From an uncultured Bifidobacteriaceae bacterium (GTDB lineage: Bacteria; Actinomycetota; Actinomycetes; Actinomycetales; Bifidobacteriaceae): a DNA stretch of 24,092 bases. Positions 7,593-15,545 of the stretch are shown piece by piece; the stretch's first letter is position 1; every line of letters begins with the position of its first letter. The notes below the pieces were generated by a model. That model was not told where the DNA came from. It ran no database searches and was given only the letters and a program-made list of their open reading frames with translations. The position numbers and the translations under genes were made by a program. The stretch lies in contig CAMPNN010000014.1 of the NCBI GenBank assembly GCA_946891915.1, forward strand, positions 1-24,092. Reading direction: 5' to 3'.

Positions 7593-8843
7593 ATGAGCGA
7601 AGAATTTACAGGAATGCAAGCTACCGGTACAGATAATCAATCAGACGGTTCTGTGGAACAATCTGAATCTGCAGAATTGAATGAAAATTCACGTACTGAT
7701 ATTTTCCACGATATTGAAGAATTGCCTGAACTGCCTGATATTAAGGCATTTTCTGCAGTTCCTAATTCTGAATCTTCAGATTCGTCGTCGCTTAATGCAG
7801 ACGCGTCTGAAGAAAATATTTTTGCAAAAAATCTGAAGGGAAAGTCTGCTGAAAAAGCGGAAGATAACTCCGCAAAAAACAACAATCAAGATTTTTCTAT
7901 TGAAGACGAAGTATCCGAATTAGATCCGCTCATGAAACGTCCGCGAATATCCGCAATACTGTGGTGTGTTGCAATCGCAGTTCTGTTCTTACTCTCGGCA
8001 GTGGGCTTATGGTTTATTAGCGTAGAAACTGTAACGGGCCAAAGTTACGAAGAAATGGTAATTTCTGGCTTTGGTTCGCATGGTGTTCCTTCTTGGCTGG
8101 GATTTTGCTTGCGTCCGCTAAGTGTTTCGCTTGTTATCATTATTCTTGGCGTGATTATTTCTGTTGTTGCTCTTGTTGTGGCATGTGTTAGAAGACGTTG
8201 GTGGCTTGTTGGACAATGCGCTGGCATTATTGTTTTGGCTGCTGCAGCAGAGCCTTTGAAAAAGATTCTTCCTCGCCCAATGCTTGTAAATATTGAGTAT
8301 TTGTCAACTAATTCAGCTCCTTCTGGTCATACTTTACTTATTGCCACGGCTTGTGCTTTGCTTATTTGCGCGGTTTCTCGTATTTGGCGCGCTTGGGCTG
8401 CTATTTTTGCTTCGTTTATAACGGTTCTTGTTGAGCTTTCTTTGGTTGAAGCTCATTGGCATAGGTCTTCCGACGTGCTCATATCGGTACTGATTGTTGG
8501 AGCTTTAACGCTTATAATCCTCGCATGCACTCGTAGCAGCGGAATGGATATGCCGGCGTATAGACGTTCCTCAATAAGCGTGCAAATTGTGGGAAGCTCT
8601 ATGATTACGCTGGGTGTGTTGTCTTGCCTATATGCGATTTATTTAGTTTGGCAGATTCTTCCAGGCGTAGATATTTTCGCTCAGTGGGCTGCAAACGTGT
8701 CTTATCTTGCAACTTACTGGTTGATTATAGGTGTATCTTTGCTAGTTTATGGCGTAATTATGGTAATGCGTCACGCTACCGCTGCACCTTTGAATAGGCT
8801 TGGTTTAGTTGGCGCGCCGCCAACTCCGCCATCTGCCGCATAA
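7593..8843 (+). CDS. PAP2-family membrane phosphatase
   Basis: Integral membrane phosphatase of the type 2 phosphatidic acid phosphatase family, acting on a lipid phosphate or pyrophosphate such as phosphatidate or undecaprenyl pyrophosphate. The 416-residue product starts with about 115 acidic, Ser/Glu/Asn-rich cytoplasmic residues. About seven or eight hydrophobic helices follow (near 119-143, 173-198, 208-225, 247-285, 296-312, 330-355, 371-392). The catalytic PSGH is at 243-246 and the HxxxD of motif 3 is HRSSD at 290-294. Motif 1 is reduced (KKILPRP, 223-229), and the usual Arg of motif 3 (SRx5H) is Leu at 284, so activity is not assured. No good ribosome-binding site precedes the ATG at 7593; a later start is possible, the membrane part beginning near Met114. 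Confidence 0.82.
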   Translation: MSEEFTGMQATGTDNQSDGSVEQSESAELNENSRTDIFHDIEELPELPDIKAFSAVPNSESSDSSSLNADASEENIFAKNLKGKSAEKAEDNSAKNNNQDFSIEDEVSELDPLMKRPRISAILWCVAIAVLFLLSAVGLWFISVETVTGQSYEEMVISGFGSHGVPSWLGFCLRPLSVSLVIIILGVIISVVALVVACVRRRWWLVGQCAGIIVLAAAAEPLKKILPRPMLVNIEYLSTNSAPSGHTLLIATACALLICAVSRIWRAWAAIFASFITVLVELSLVEAHWHRSSDVLISVLIVGALTLIILACTRSSGMDMPAYRRSSISVQIVGSSMITLGVLSCLYAIYLVWQILPGVDIFAQWAANVSYLATYWLIIGVSLLVYGVIMVMRHATAAPLNRLGLVGAPPTPPSAA

Positions 8844-8869
8844 AAAATTGTCTACTCTATCTGCTTTTA

Positions 8870-8883
8870 TCCACCGAGGTGGA
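8870..8883. promoter_or_regulatory. 14-bp palindrome upstream of topA
   Basis: TCCACC-GA-GGTGGA forms perfect six-base arms around two bases, about 97 bp before the topA ATG. It looks like a dimeric repressor site or a short hairpin after the PAP2 gene. It has no T-run, so I do not call it a terminator. The binding protein is unknown. Confidence 0.4.
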
Positions 8884-8979
8884 ATTTGATAGACGTATAG
8901 CATATGTTTGCGATACAGTTAGCGTGAAACGTACAAAGTTTGCGCTTATATGTTTGATTGTTTGATGAAAGGAGCGAAT

Positions 8980-11883
8980 ATGACAGCGGAACATAAGCTA
9001 GTCATTGTGGAGTCTCCCACTAAGGCGCGCAAAATTGGCGGGTATTTAGGTAATGGATACACCGTAATGGCGTCAGTGGGGCATATTCGCGACCTCGCTC
9101 AGCCAAGCCAAGTGCCGGCTTCACGCAAAGCTGCGTTCGGCAAGTTTGGCGTTGATGTTGATCATGGTTTTGCGCCATATTACGTTGTTGGCGCGGATAA
9201 AAAGAAAACGGTTGCTGATTTGAAGTCTGCGCTCGCTAAATCTGACGAGCTGTATCTGGCAACTGATGAGGATCGCGAAGGCGAGGCTATTGCTTGGCAT
9301 TTGGTTGAAGCTTTGAAGCCGAAAGTTCCTGTAAAGCGCATGGTTTTTCATGAGATTACTAAGGATGCGATTCAATCTTCGTTGAGTAATACTCGCGATG
9401 TTGATAACAATATGGTAGATGCTCAGGAAACTCGTCGTGTGCTTGACCGTTTGTATGGTTACGAGCTTTCGCCGGTATTGTGGCGCAAAGTTGGTCCGGG
9501 TCTTTCGGCTGGCCGCGTGCAGTCTGTTGCTACTCGACTTATTGTTGAGCGTGAGCGTGAGCGAATGGCGTTTACTAAAGCGTCTTATTGGGATATTAGC
9601 GCGGTTTTGCATTCTGCCGACGCGGATGGTCGCGATGTTGATTTTGAAGCTCGTATGACTGAGCTTGATGGACGTCGTTTGGCTGGTTCTAAAGATTTCA
9701 ATTCAAAAGGTGAGTTGGTTTCTGCAAAAGGTGAATCGCAGCTTGCTTTGCATGTAGATTCTGAATTTGCAACTAAACTTGCGCAATCTTTGCAAAAAGC
9801 AGATTTCGTAGTAAACGCAATGGAAACTAAGCCGTATCGTCGCCGTCCTTTGCCTCCTTTTACTACGTCAACTTTGCAACAAACTGCCGGTAATCGACTT
9901 TCGATGAGCTCTCGTCAAACTATGCGAGCTGCTCAATCCTTATACGAAAACGGCTATATTACGTACATGCGTACTGATTCTGTAACGCTTTCTAAAGAGG
10001 CGATTGAGGCTGCACGTCAGGCTGCGCGTGAATCTTTTGGCGATAAATATGTTGCGGAATCTCCTAAGCAGTATGCAACTACGTCTGCAGGGGCGCAGGA
10101 AGCGCACGAGTGTATTCGCCCAGCTGGAGCGCATTTCTTAAGTCCAGATGAGTTGGCAAGTAAACTTCCTGCAGATCAGCTGAAGTTGTATACGCTTATT
10201 TGGCAGCGTACTCTTGCTTCGCAAATGGCTGATGCTACTGGTTTTACTGCGACTGTTAAGTTAAACGCAACTGCTGGCGAATATGGCGAGGCTTTGTTCC
10301 AAGCTTCTGGCACGGTAATTACTTTTGCCGGTTTTATGAAGGTTTTTGGTACGGCTTCAGCAGCTGATGGTGATAGTGACAAAGCTTTGCCACCAATGCA
10401 AGCTGGTGACGTTCTTGCAGCTCAAAACGTTACTGCAGATGGTCACGAAACTCAGCCTCCAGCTCGCTACACGGAAGCTTCGTTAGTAAAAACGCTGGAA
10501 GCTAAGGAAATTGGCCGTCCTTCTACATACGCGAGTATTATTTCGACGATTATTGATCGCGGATACGTGTACGAGCGTGGACGCGCGCTAATTCCTTCTT
10601 GGCTTGCGTTTGCTGTAATTAAGCTTTTGGAAGCTAATTTCCCAAAGTATGTTGATTACGCGTTTACTGCGGATATGGAAAATGGTTTGGACAGGATTGC
10701 GCATGGTGAAGAAACCGGGCGCGATTGGTTGACTAGATTCTATTTTGGTTCCGGTGATGATTCTGCTAAGTCTGCTGATGATGCTCACATTGGTTTGCAA
10801 CAGCAGGTTGCAGAACTTGGCGAAATTGATGCGCGCGAAATTAACACCATAGATATTGGTGACGGATTGCATGTGCGTGTTGGTCGTTACGGACCGTATT
10901 TGGAAGATACTGAGCATTTGGATGATGAAGGGAATCCTCGCCACGCTTCGTTGCCGGAAACCTTGGCTCCGGATGAGCTTACTGTTTCTGAAGCTCGTGA
11001 GCTGCTTGAGAATAATGCGGAAGGTCCGCGTGTGCTTGGCACTGATCCGGAAACTGGCGGAACTGTGGAAGTGCGCAACGGACGTTTTGGACCGTATGTG
11101 GCATTGGTGGAAGCACAGGATGATTCCGAAAATGAGTCTGCTAAGTCTTCCAAGTCCGCTAAGTCTTCCAAAACTTCTAAATCTGACGCAAAAACTGCTA
11201 AGCCGCGTCCAAAAATGGCGTCTTTGTTTAAGACTATGGATCCTGCAACTTTAAGTTTGCAGGATGCATTGCGACTTTTGAACTTGCCACGTTTGGTGGG
11301 TGAGTATGAGGAAGTTGATGCCGAAGGTGTGGTAAAACTTGCGCGAATTGAAGCAAGTAACGGACGTTACGGCCCGTACTTAACCAAAACTTATGCTGCT
11401 GTGGACGCTGCTGCTGGAGAAACGGTAGAATCCAAGCCTGAAACGCGCTCGCTTGCAAGTGAAGATGCTATTTTTAGCACGACTTTAGAAGAGGCTCAAG
11501 CTTTGTTTGCGCAACCAAAGTACGGTAAGCGTACTAGAGGCGCAGCTAAACCTCCACTTCGCGAGCTTGGCGCGGATCCGGAAACTGGTAAGCCTGTGGT
11601 TATTAAAGACGGTTTCTACGGGGCTTATATTACGGATGGCGAAACTAATCGCACTTTGCCAAAGCAGTATACGCCAGAGTCAATTGATCCGCAGGAAGCT
11701 TTCGAACTTTTGGCTCAAAAGCGTGCCGCAGGTCCTGTGAAGCGTAAGAAGCGCACAACTAAAAGCACTAAGTCGACTGCAAAGTCAACTGCAAAGTCAA
11801 CTGCTGCCAAAAAGTCGACTGCCAAAAAGACGACTGCAAAGTCAACTGCTAAAAAAGCAACATCAGCAAAAGCGGCAGAGTAG
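8980..11883 (+). CDS. topA: DNA topoisomerase I
   Basis: Type IA topoisomerase that relaxes negative supercoils. From the ATG at 8980 (967 residues), the Toprim domain has VIVESPTKA (E11) and the metal-binding TDEDREGEAIAWH (D96, D98, E100). The active-site tyrosine is Y329 in YMRTDSV. The C-terminus has no Cys4 zinc fingers but four topoisomerase C repeats (GRYGPY at 635-640, GRFGPY at 701-706, GRYGPY at 795-800, GFYGAY at 878-883), broken by a Ser/Lys linker (718-743). It ends in a Lys/Thr/Ala-rich basic tail (921-967) built of KSTAK-like units, as known for actinobacterial TopA. An in-frame ATG at 8950 is rejected because GAAAGGAG sits 5 bases before 8980. First gene of topA-tmk-holB. Confidence 0.97.
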   Translation: MTAEHKLVIVESPTKARKIGGYLGNGYTVMASVGHIRDLAQPSQVPASRKAAFGKFGVDVDHGFAPYYVVGADKKKTVADLKSALAKSDELYLATDEDREGEAIAWHLVEALKPKVPVKRMVFHEITKDAIQSSLSNTRDVDNNMVDAQETRRVLDRLYGYELSPVLWRKVGPGLSAGRVQSVATRLIVERERERMAFTKASYWDISAVLHSADADGRDVDFEARMTELDGRRLAGSKDFNSKGELVSAKGESQLALHVDSEFATKLAQSLQKADFVVNAMETKPYRRRPLPPFTTSTLQQTAGNRLSMSSRQTMRAAQSLYENGYITYMRTDSVTLSKEAIEAARQAARESFGDKYVAESPKQYATTSAGAQEAHECIRPAGAHFLSPDELASKLPADQLKLYTLIWQRTLASQMADATGFTATVKLNATAGEYGEALFQASGTVITFAGFMKVFGTASAADGDSDKALPPMQAGDVLAAQNVTADGHETQPPARYTEASLVKTLEAKEIGRPSTYASIISTIIDRGYVYERGRALIPSWLAFAVIKLLEANFPKYVDYAFTADMENGLDRIAHGEETGRDWLTRFYFGSGDDSAKSADDAHIGLQQQVAELGEIDAREINTIDIGDGLHVRVGRYGPYLEDTEHLDDEGNPRHASLPETLAPDELTVSEARELLENNAEGPRVLGTDPETGGTVEVRNGRFGPYVALVEAQDDSENESAKSSKSAKSSKTSKSDAKTAKPRPKMASLFKTMDPATLSLQDALRLLNLPRLVGEYEEVDAEGVVKLARIEASNGRYGPYLTKTYAAVDAAAGETVESKPETRSLASEDAIFSTTLEEAQALFAQPKYGKRTRGAAKPPLRELGADPETGKPVVIKDGFYGAYITDGETNRTLPKQYTPESIDPQEAFELLAQKRAAGPVKRKKRTTKSTKSTAKSTAKSTAAKKSTAKKTTAKSTAKKATSAKAAE

Positions 11884-11905
11884 AAATTATAAGTAGGGTT
11901 GACTT

Positions 11906-12601
11906 ATGGAATCTTACAATAATGATTTTTCTGGCGGTTGCGCATGCGGCGGAAACTGCGGTTGCGGTGGTGCTGAAGCGGCTGAAAACAGGGGATTGTT
12001 TATATCTTTTGAGGGCATTGATGGCGTTGGTAAAACTACGCAAGTTGAAGCTCTACAAAAACATTTGCAATCTTTGGGGCGTGAAGTAGTTGTTACTCGT
12101 GAACCTGGTGGCACTTTGCTAGGTAAGTCCTTGCGTGAGATATTGTTGCACGGATCGTTTGTGGCTCCTAGAACCGAAGCGCTGCTTTTTGCTGCCGATC
12201 GTGCTCAGCATGTTGCGGAGGTTATTCGCCCTGCAATTGAGCGCGGAGCTGTGGTAATTACTGACCGCTATATTGACTCTTCGCTGGCGTACCAAGCAGG
12301 CGGTCGCGAATTAACAATGGACGATATACAAAACTTAAGCGAGTGGGCCACGGATTCTCTGTGGCCTAATCGCACGTATTTGCTAGATATGCAGCCAGAA
12401 GATGCTTTTAAGCGTTTGCATCGTGAGCAAGATCGCATGGAATCTGCTGGAATTGATTTCGCAAGACGCACGCGTGAAGCTTTTTTGGATTTAGCGCAGG
12501 AAAATGCTGAGCGGTATCGCGTGCTTGATGCCACATGTTCTGCTAAATCGCTGGCTGAGCTTATTTCTAATGATGTGAATAGTTTAATTGCAAAAATTTA
12601 G
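11906..12601 (+). CDS. tmk: Thymidylate kinase with a Cys/Gly-rich N-terminal extension
   Basis: Phosphorylates dTMP to dTDP with ATP for DNA synthesis. The P-loop is [12 protein letters not shown] (GIDGVGKTT at 37-45); REPGGTLLG and [12 protein letters not shown] are the dTMP-binding and DR(Y/H) blocks. Without the extension the protein would have the usual length of about 200 residues. The first 30 residues are unusual: GGCACGGNCGCGG has cysteines at 12, 14, 18 and 20 (CxC-x3-CxC), a possible metal-binding patch. Only a weak AGGG precedes the ATG 22 bases after topA. A TTG near residue 31, following AGGGG, would remove the extension, so the start is not certain. Followed by holB, the usual actinobacterial neighbour. 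Confidence 0.94.
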   Translation: MESYNNDFSGGCACGGNCGCGGAEAAENRGLFISFEGIDGVGKTTQVEALQKHLQSLGREVVVTREPGGTLLGKSLREILLHGSFVAPRTEALLFAADRAQHVAEVIRPAIERGAVVITDRYIDSSLAYQAGGRELTMDDIQNLSEWATDSLWPNRTYLLDMQPEDAFKRLHREQDRMESAGIDFARRTREAFLDLAQENAERYRVLDATCSAKSLAELISNDVNSLIAKI

Positions 12602-12644
12602 TTCGAATAAGACGCGCTAACAGCGAAATTCAGGGGGTGAAGCG

Positions 12645-13799
12645 ATGAGCGTATGGGACAGCGTAGTTGGGCAGGCGCAAGTGGTTCAGCGCTTAAGGAA
12701 AGTAGCCTGCGCAGATGCTAGTAAAATAGCGCAATCCTGGCTTATTTGTGGAGCTGCCGGCTTTGGTAGCGTGCAGGTTGCGCGAGCGTTTGCAGCAGCC
12801 CTAGAAAGCCCGGATCACGGCGAAAATGATGGCGAAAATCTTAGTAAAACAGCTAGGGAAGTTTTAGCTGGATCCCATCCGGACGTTCACACTCTTGCAA
12901 CAGAAGGCGTAACTCTTAGCGTTGATGCAGTGCGCGAAGTTATTGGAATTTCTGAGCAAATGCCAAGTACTGCTCCGTGGCGAATTATTATTATTGAAGA
13001 CGTTGGCAGAATGCTTGAGCGTAGCACGAACGTGTTGCTTAAAGAGATTGAAGAGCCGAGTAATCACACTATTTGGCTGCTTTGTGCTTCGAACGCTCAA
13101 GACGTGTTGCCAACAATTCGCTCTCGTGCGCAACTTGTGCAATTAGCTACTCCAGATGAGCAATCAATAGCAGAATATATTGTTTCAAAAACAGGTGCTG
13201 ATCGTAAGCTGGCAAATCGCGCGGCTAGACTTTGCCAAGGGAATGTGGAAACTGCGCTTCTTTACGCTACCGATGAGCATGCTTTAAGTAGGAGAGATGA
13301 GCTGGTTGCGGGACTTCTTCGCATGCACGATGCTGGTGACGCGGTTATGCTTGCAGCCATGCTTATTGACGACGCAAAAGCTCAAGCAGAAGATGAGGTT
13401 CAGCGTAATGTTGAAGCTCAGCAGAATGAATTTCGCCGAATTAACGGTTTAGCGGATTCGGACCGTGTGCCTCCAAAATTGCGCACAGCTTACAACGCAA
13501 TCGGCAAAAAAGACGAAGTAAAACGCAAAGTTACGCGCGTAAGTCGTGACGTTTTGGGGCGTTCTCTTGACGCAATCGACAGCGTGTATCGTGACTTTTT
13601 AGTTGTGCTTAACAAAGCGCAGGATTCTGCGCAACTCATAAATCAAGAGTATAAATCTAACATTTTGGCGTTATCTAAAAATCTTACGGTTTCGCGCGCG
13701 TTAAATTGCGTTGATAATATTGCTACGGCTCGTAAGCGTTTGGCTTGTAATGGCAACGTAACTCTTGTGTTTGAAGCGCTATTTTGCTCACTTCTGTAG
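12645..13799 (+). CDS. holB: DNA polymerase III delta-prime subunit
   Basis: Clamp-loader subunit that helps load the beta clamp on DNA. AAA+ fold: the Walker A position reads GAAGFGSVQVA (36-46) without the lysine, and the SRC motif reads RSRAQ (159-163) without the cysteine, so it should not bind or sense ATP itself. Delta-prime is a non-hydrolysing subunit in E. coli as well. The four-cysteine zinc module usually found after Walker A is absent. The Walker B region is IIIIEDVGRM (114-123). It is 384 residues long with a helical C-terminal collar. GGGGG precedes the ATG with good spacing. Its place after tmk supports HolB over DnaX. It converges on the lacI-type gene with only 13 bp between stops. 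Confidence 0.9.
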   Translation: MSVWDSVVGQAQVVQRLRKVACADASKIAQSWLICGAAGFGSVQVARAFAAALESPDHGENDGENLSKTAREVLAGSHPDVHTLATEGVTLSVDAVREVIGISEQMPSTAPWRIIIIEDVGRMLERSTNVLLKEIEEPSNHTIWLLCASNAQDVLPTIRSRAQLVQLATPDEQSIAEYIVSKTGADRKLANRAARLCQGNVETALLYATDEHALSRRDELVAGLLRMHDAGDAVMLAAMLIDDAKAQAEDEVQRNVEAQQNEFRRINGLADSDRVPPKLRTAYNAIGKKDEVKRKVTRVSRDVLGRSLDAIDSVYRDFLVVLNKAQDSAQLINQEYKSNILALSKNLTVSRALNCVDNIATARKRLACNGNVTLVFEALFCSLL

Positions 13800-13812
13800 A
13801 AAATAACGTTTG

Positions 13813-14892
13813 CTATATTCGCCACGGAAGTGACATGTCGCTTGTGCCTATTCTTGGAGCGTTCGTTGACTCGCGGCGCATAATTTCCGGCCTAAACTCC
13901 ATGTGTGCCGGCAGCCAGTGCTGCTCGGATTTTTCTGCAGTTGTTAATCGAATTGCCTCGCGCGCAATCTGCTGGTACGGAGGCCTGATTGAAGAAAGCT
14001 TTGGTTCGGATATTTCCGCTTGCCTGCTATCTCCATAGCCGATTACGCGCACGTCTTGCGGAATTCTAAGAGAAAGCTCATGCAAAGCTAATAATGCGCC
14101 CATTGCAACGGCATCATTTGCGCAAATAATCGCATCTGGCATGCGCGCTTGCTTAGCTGACGAATCGGAAAAAAGCTGCATAGTGTCTCTAAATCCTCGC
14201 TGATACGTCAGCTCTCCAAAAGTAGTCCAATCAGGCTCAGAAAGTAAGCTTAAACGGCTCGCAGCAGTTTGGAAATTAGCAAATAAGTTTGCGCTTTGCG
14301 TAGAGTCAACATTCCCGCTTAAATAAGCAATATTGTGAGCGTCGTGATGCGAAAGATGTATTAAAGCGGCTTCCATCATGGATTCTTGATCCATGCCAAC
14401 CCAATTAATGTGGAACGAAGTAGCTGCGCCACCAATTTGCACAATCGGAAGATTATTCACGTAGTTTTCAAGTATTTTTGTTAAATCAGTATTGTTCGAC
14501 GGCACCACAATAAGGCTGTCAACATTATGATCAATTAGCTCTTCTATGCGCTCTTCTTGAGATTCTGCGTCTTTTCCCGTGCCAACAAGAAGTATTTTAT
14601 CTATTTCATGTGCCGCTTCATCCAACGCGGAAAGCATGTTTATGTTAAAAGAATCGTTCGCCGTATCTGTGCTTATTAGTACGCCAATAGTGTTTGTAGT
14701 GTCGCTTCTCAATGCGCTTGCTGCGTAATTTACTGAGTAATTAAGCTGTTCTGCTGCTTTTCTAACGCGCTTTGCAATGTCGTCATCTTTGGTGCGTCTT
14801 CCTGAAAGAACGCGTGATACGGTTGCGATTGAAACTTTTGCGAGTGCGGCAACATGCGTTATGGAGGCGTTTTGATTTGTTTGATTTGTCAT
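13813..14892 (-). CDS. LacI-family transcriptional regulator
   Basis: Sugar-responsive DNA-binding repressor. The helix-turn-helix is ITHVAALAKVSIATVSRVLS (11-30), followed by the hinge with YAASALRS, where L61 matches the leucine that in LacI proteins enters the minor groove at a central CpG. Residues about 65-340 form a periplasmic-binding-protein-like effector domain (TIGVLISTD onwards). It is 359 residues, a full-length member. GGGGGC precedes the ATG. It lies 87 bp downstream of ptsH on the same strand, so it may be co-transcribed with it. The CG-centred palindromes in the ptsH/ptsI gap make it the likely local PTS regulator. This is inference, and a more global role is possible. Confidence 0.93.
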   Translation of the reverse strand: MTNQTNQNASITHVAALAKVSIATVSRVLSGRRTKDDDIAKRVRKAAEQLNYSVNYAASALRSDTTNTIGVLISTDTANDSFNINMLSALDEAAHEIDKILLVGTGKDAESQEERIEELIDHNVDSLIVVPSNNTDLTKILENYVNNLPIVQIGGAATSFHINWVGMDQESMMEAALIHLSHHDAHNIAYLSGNVDSTQSANLFANFQTAASRLSLLSEPDWTTFGELTYQRGFRDTMQLFSDSSAKQARMPDAIICANDAVAMGALLALHELSLRIPQDVRVIGYGDSRQAEISEPKLSSIRPPYQQIAREAIRLTTAEKSEQHWLPAHMEFRPEIMRRESTNAPRIGTSDMSLPWRI

Positions 14893-14910
14893 AATTGCCC
14901 CCGTATACGT

Positions 14911-14945
14911 GCGGTGCTGCAGGGATGATTAGTGCGCAGCACCGC
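14911..14945. promoter_or_regulatory. 10-bp stem hairpin between ptsH and the lacI-type gene
   Basis: GCGGTGCTGC (14911-14920) and GCAGCACCGC (14936-14945) are exact inverted repeats around 15 bases. On the minus strand this follows ptsH and ends just before the GGGGGC site of the regulator gene. No T-run follows on either strand, so it is not a standard terminator. A role in attenuation or in mRNA processing that lowers regulator expression relative to HPr is plausible. Confidence 0.6.
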
Positions 14946-14979
14946 AAGAACGAATATTATTTGCCTGATTGTTTATATA

Positions 14980-15246
14980 TTATTCACCTTTCGTGACTAC
15001 GTCGACAAGATTGCTTGCTACAGTTTCGGCATCTTCGCCATCTACTGTAATCGTGATTGAATCTCCTTTAGTAATGCCCAATCCCATAATCGAAAGAATG
15101 CTGTTCGCACTTACTGGAGCGCCTTCGCCTTTTGCTATTGTTACAGTGCAATTTGAAGCCATTGCGGCCTGTGAAAATTCTGAAGCTGGACGTGCGTGAA
15201 TGCCAACGGGGTCTTCAATGGTGACTGTGCGAGTTGCAATTGCCAT
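14980..15246 (-). CDS. ptsH: HPr phosphocarrier protein
   Basis: Cytosolic carrier taking phosphate from EI to the PTS IIA domains. 88 residues, the normal size. The phosphorylated histidine is H17 in PVGIHARPAS, and the conserved serine region is SANSILSIMGLGI (S49 at the place of Ser46). Actinobacteria usually lack HPr kinase, so serine phosphorylation is not assumed. AAAGGAG lies 6 bases before the ATG. Divergent from ptsI, with the LacI-type regulator immediately downstream. Confidence 0.96.
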   Translation of the reverse strand: MAIATRTVTIEDPVGIHARPASEFSQAAMASNCTVTIAKGEGAPVSANSILSIMGLGITKGDSITITVDGEDAETVASNLVDVVTKGE

Positions 15247-15410
15247 TTTTTCTCCTTTGAATTTAGATTAGATTAAGTTAATATTTTTGTTTTATTTTTT
15301 GCTTTCGCGCTTTTAATTTATTGTTTTATTGTAAAAGCATTTTCCAGATTTGCTTAGATTTGGATTGCTATCTGTACTGCTTAGTGTAACACAATTAACT
15401 GAAAAATATA

Positions 15411-15422
15411 GAAAACGTTTTC
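15411..15422. promoter_or_regulatory. LacI-type operator 1
   Basis: GAAAACGTTTTC is a perfect 12-bp palindrome with a central CG, the hallmark of LacI-family operators. It lies just upstream of the -35 box of the ptsI promoter. Confidence 0.65.
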
Positions 15423-15427
15423 ACTTG

Positions 15428-15456
15428 TTGTAACAACGTTTTTAATGGTGTATAGT
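15428..15456 (+). promoter_or_regulatory. ptsI promoter
   Basis: TTGTAA (15428-15433) and TATAGT (15451-15456) are separated by 17 bp. Transcription would start near 15463, leaving a leader of about 80 bases before ptsI. Operator 2 lies across the -35 and spacer, and operator 3 just after the predicted start, which fits repression. Confidence 0.6.
15431..15444. promoter_or_regulatory. LacI-type operator 2
   Basis: TAACAACGTTTTTA is a 14-bp palindrome around CG with one mismatched pair. It overlaps the end of the -35 box and the spacer of the ptsI promoter. Its centre is 21 bp (two helical turns) from the centre of operator 1. Confidence 0.6.
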
Positions 15457-15464
15457 TTCATTAG

Positions 15465-15479
15465 TAAGAAACGTTTACC
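15465..15479. promoter_or_regulatory. LacI-type operator 3 (weak)
   Basis: TAAGAAACGTTTACC contains the 8-bp palindrome AAACGTTT around a CG. The outer arms pair only if shifted by one base. Located at about the transcription start. Confidence 0.45.
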
Positions 15480-15545
15480 TGCAAGAATTGCTTTAACAGC
15501 ATTGCGGCTGCGGTAAAGCTTCTAAACCTAAAGGAGGGTTTAAGT

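Larger units (their letters stand above)
15247..15545. other. Divergent ptsH/ptsI control region
   Basis: A 299-bp non-coding stretch. The ptsH-proximal half (15247-15400) is AT-rich, contains no clear site, and must hold the ptsH promoter and leader. The ptsI-proximal part holds three CG-centred palindromes and one good promoter, listed separately. Confidence 0.75.

Noticed and set aside
8950..8979. Longer topA start at the upstream ATG
   Set aside because: GAAAGGAG is correctly spaced only for the ATG at 8980, and the family begins close to the Toprim motif.
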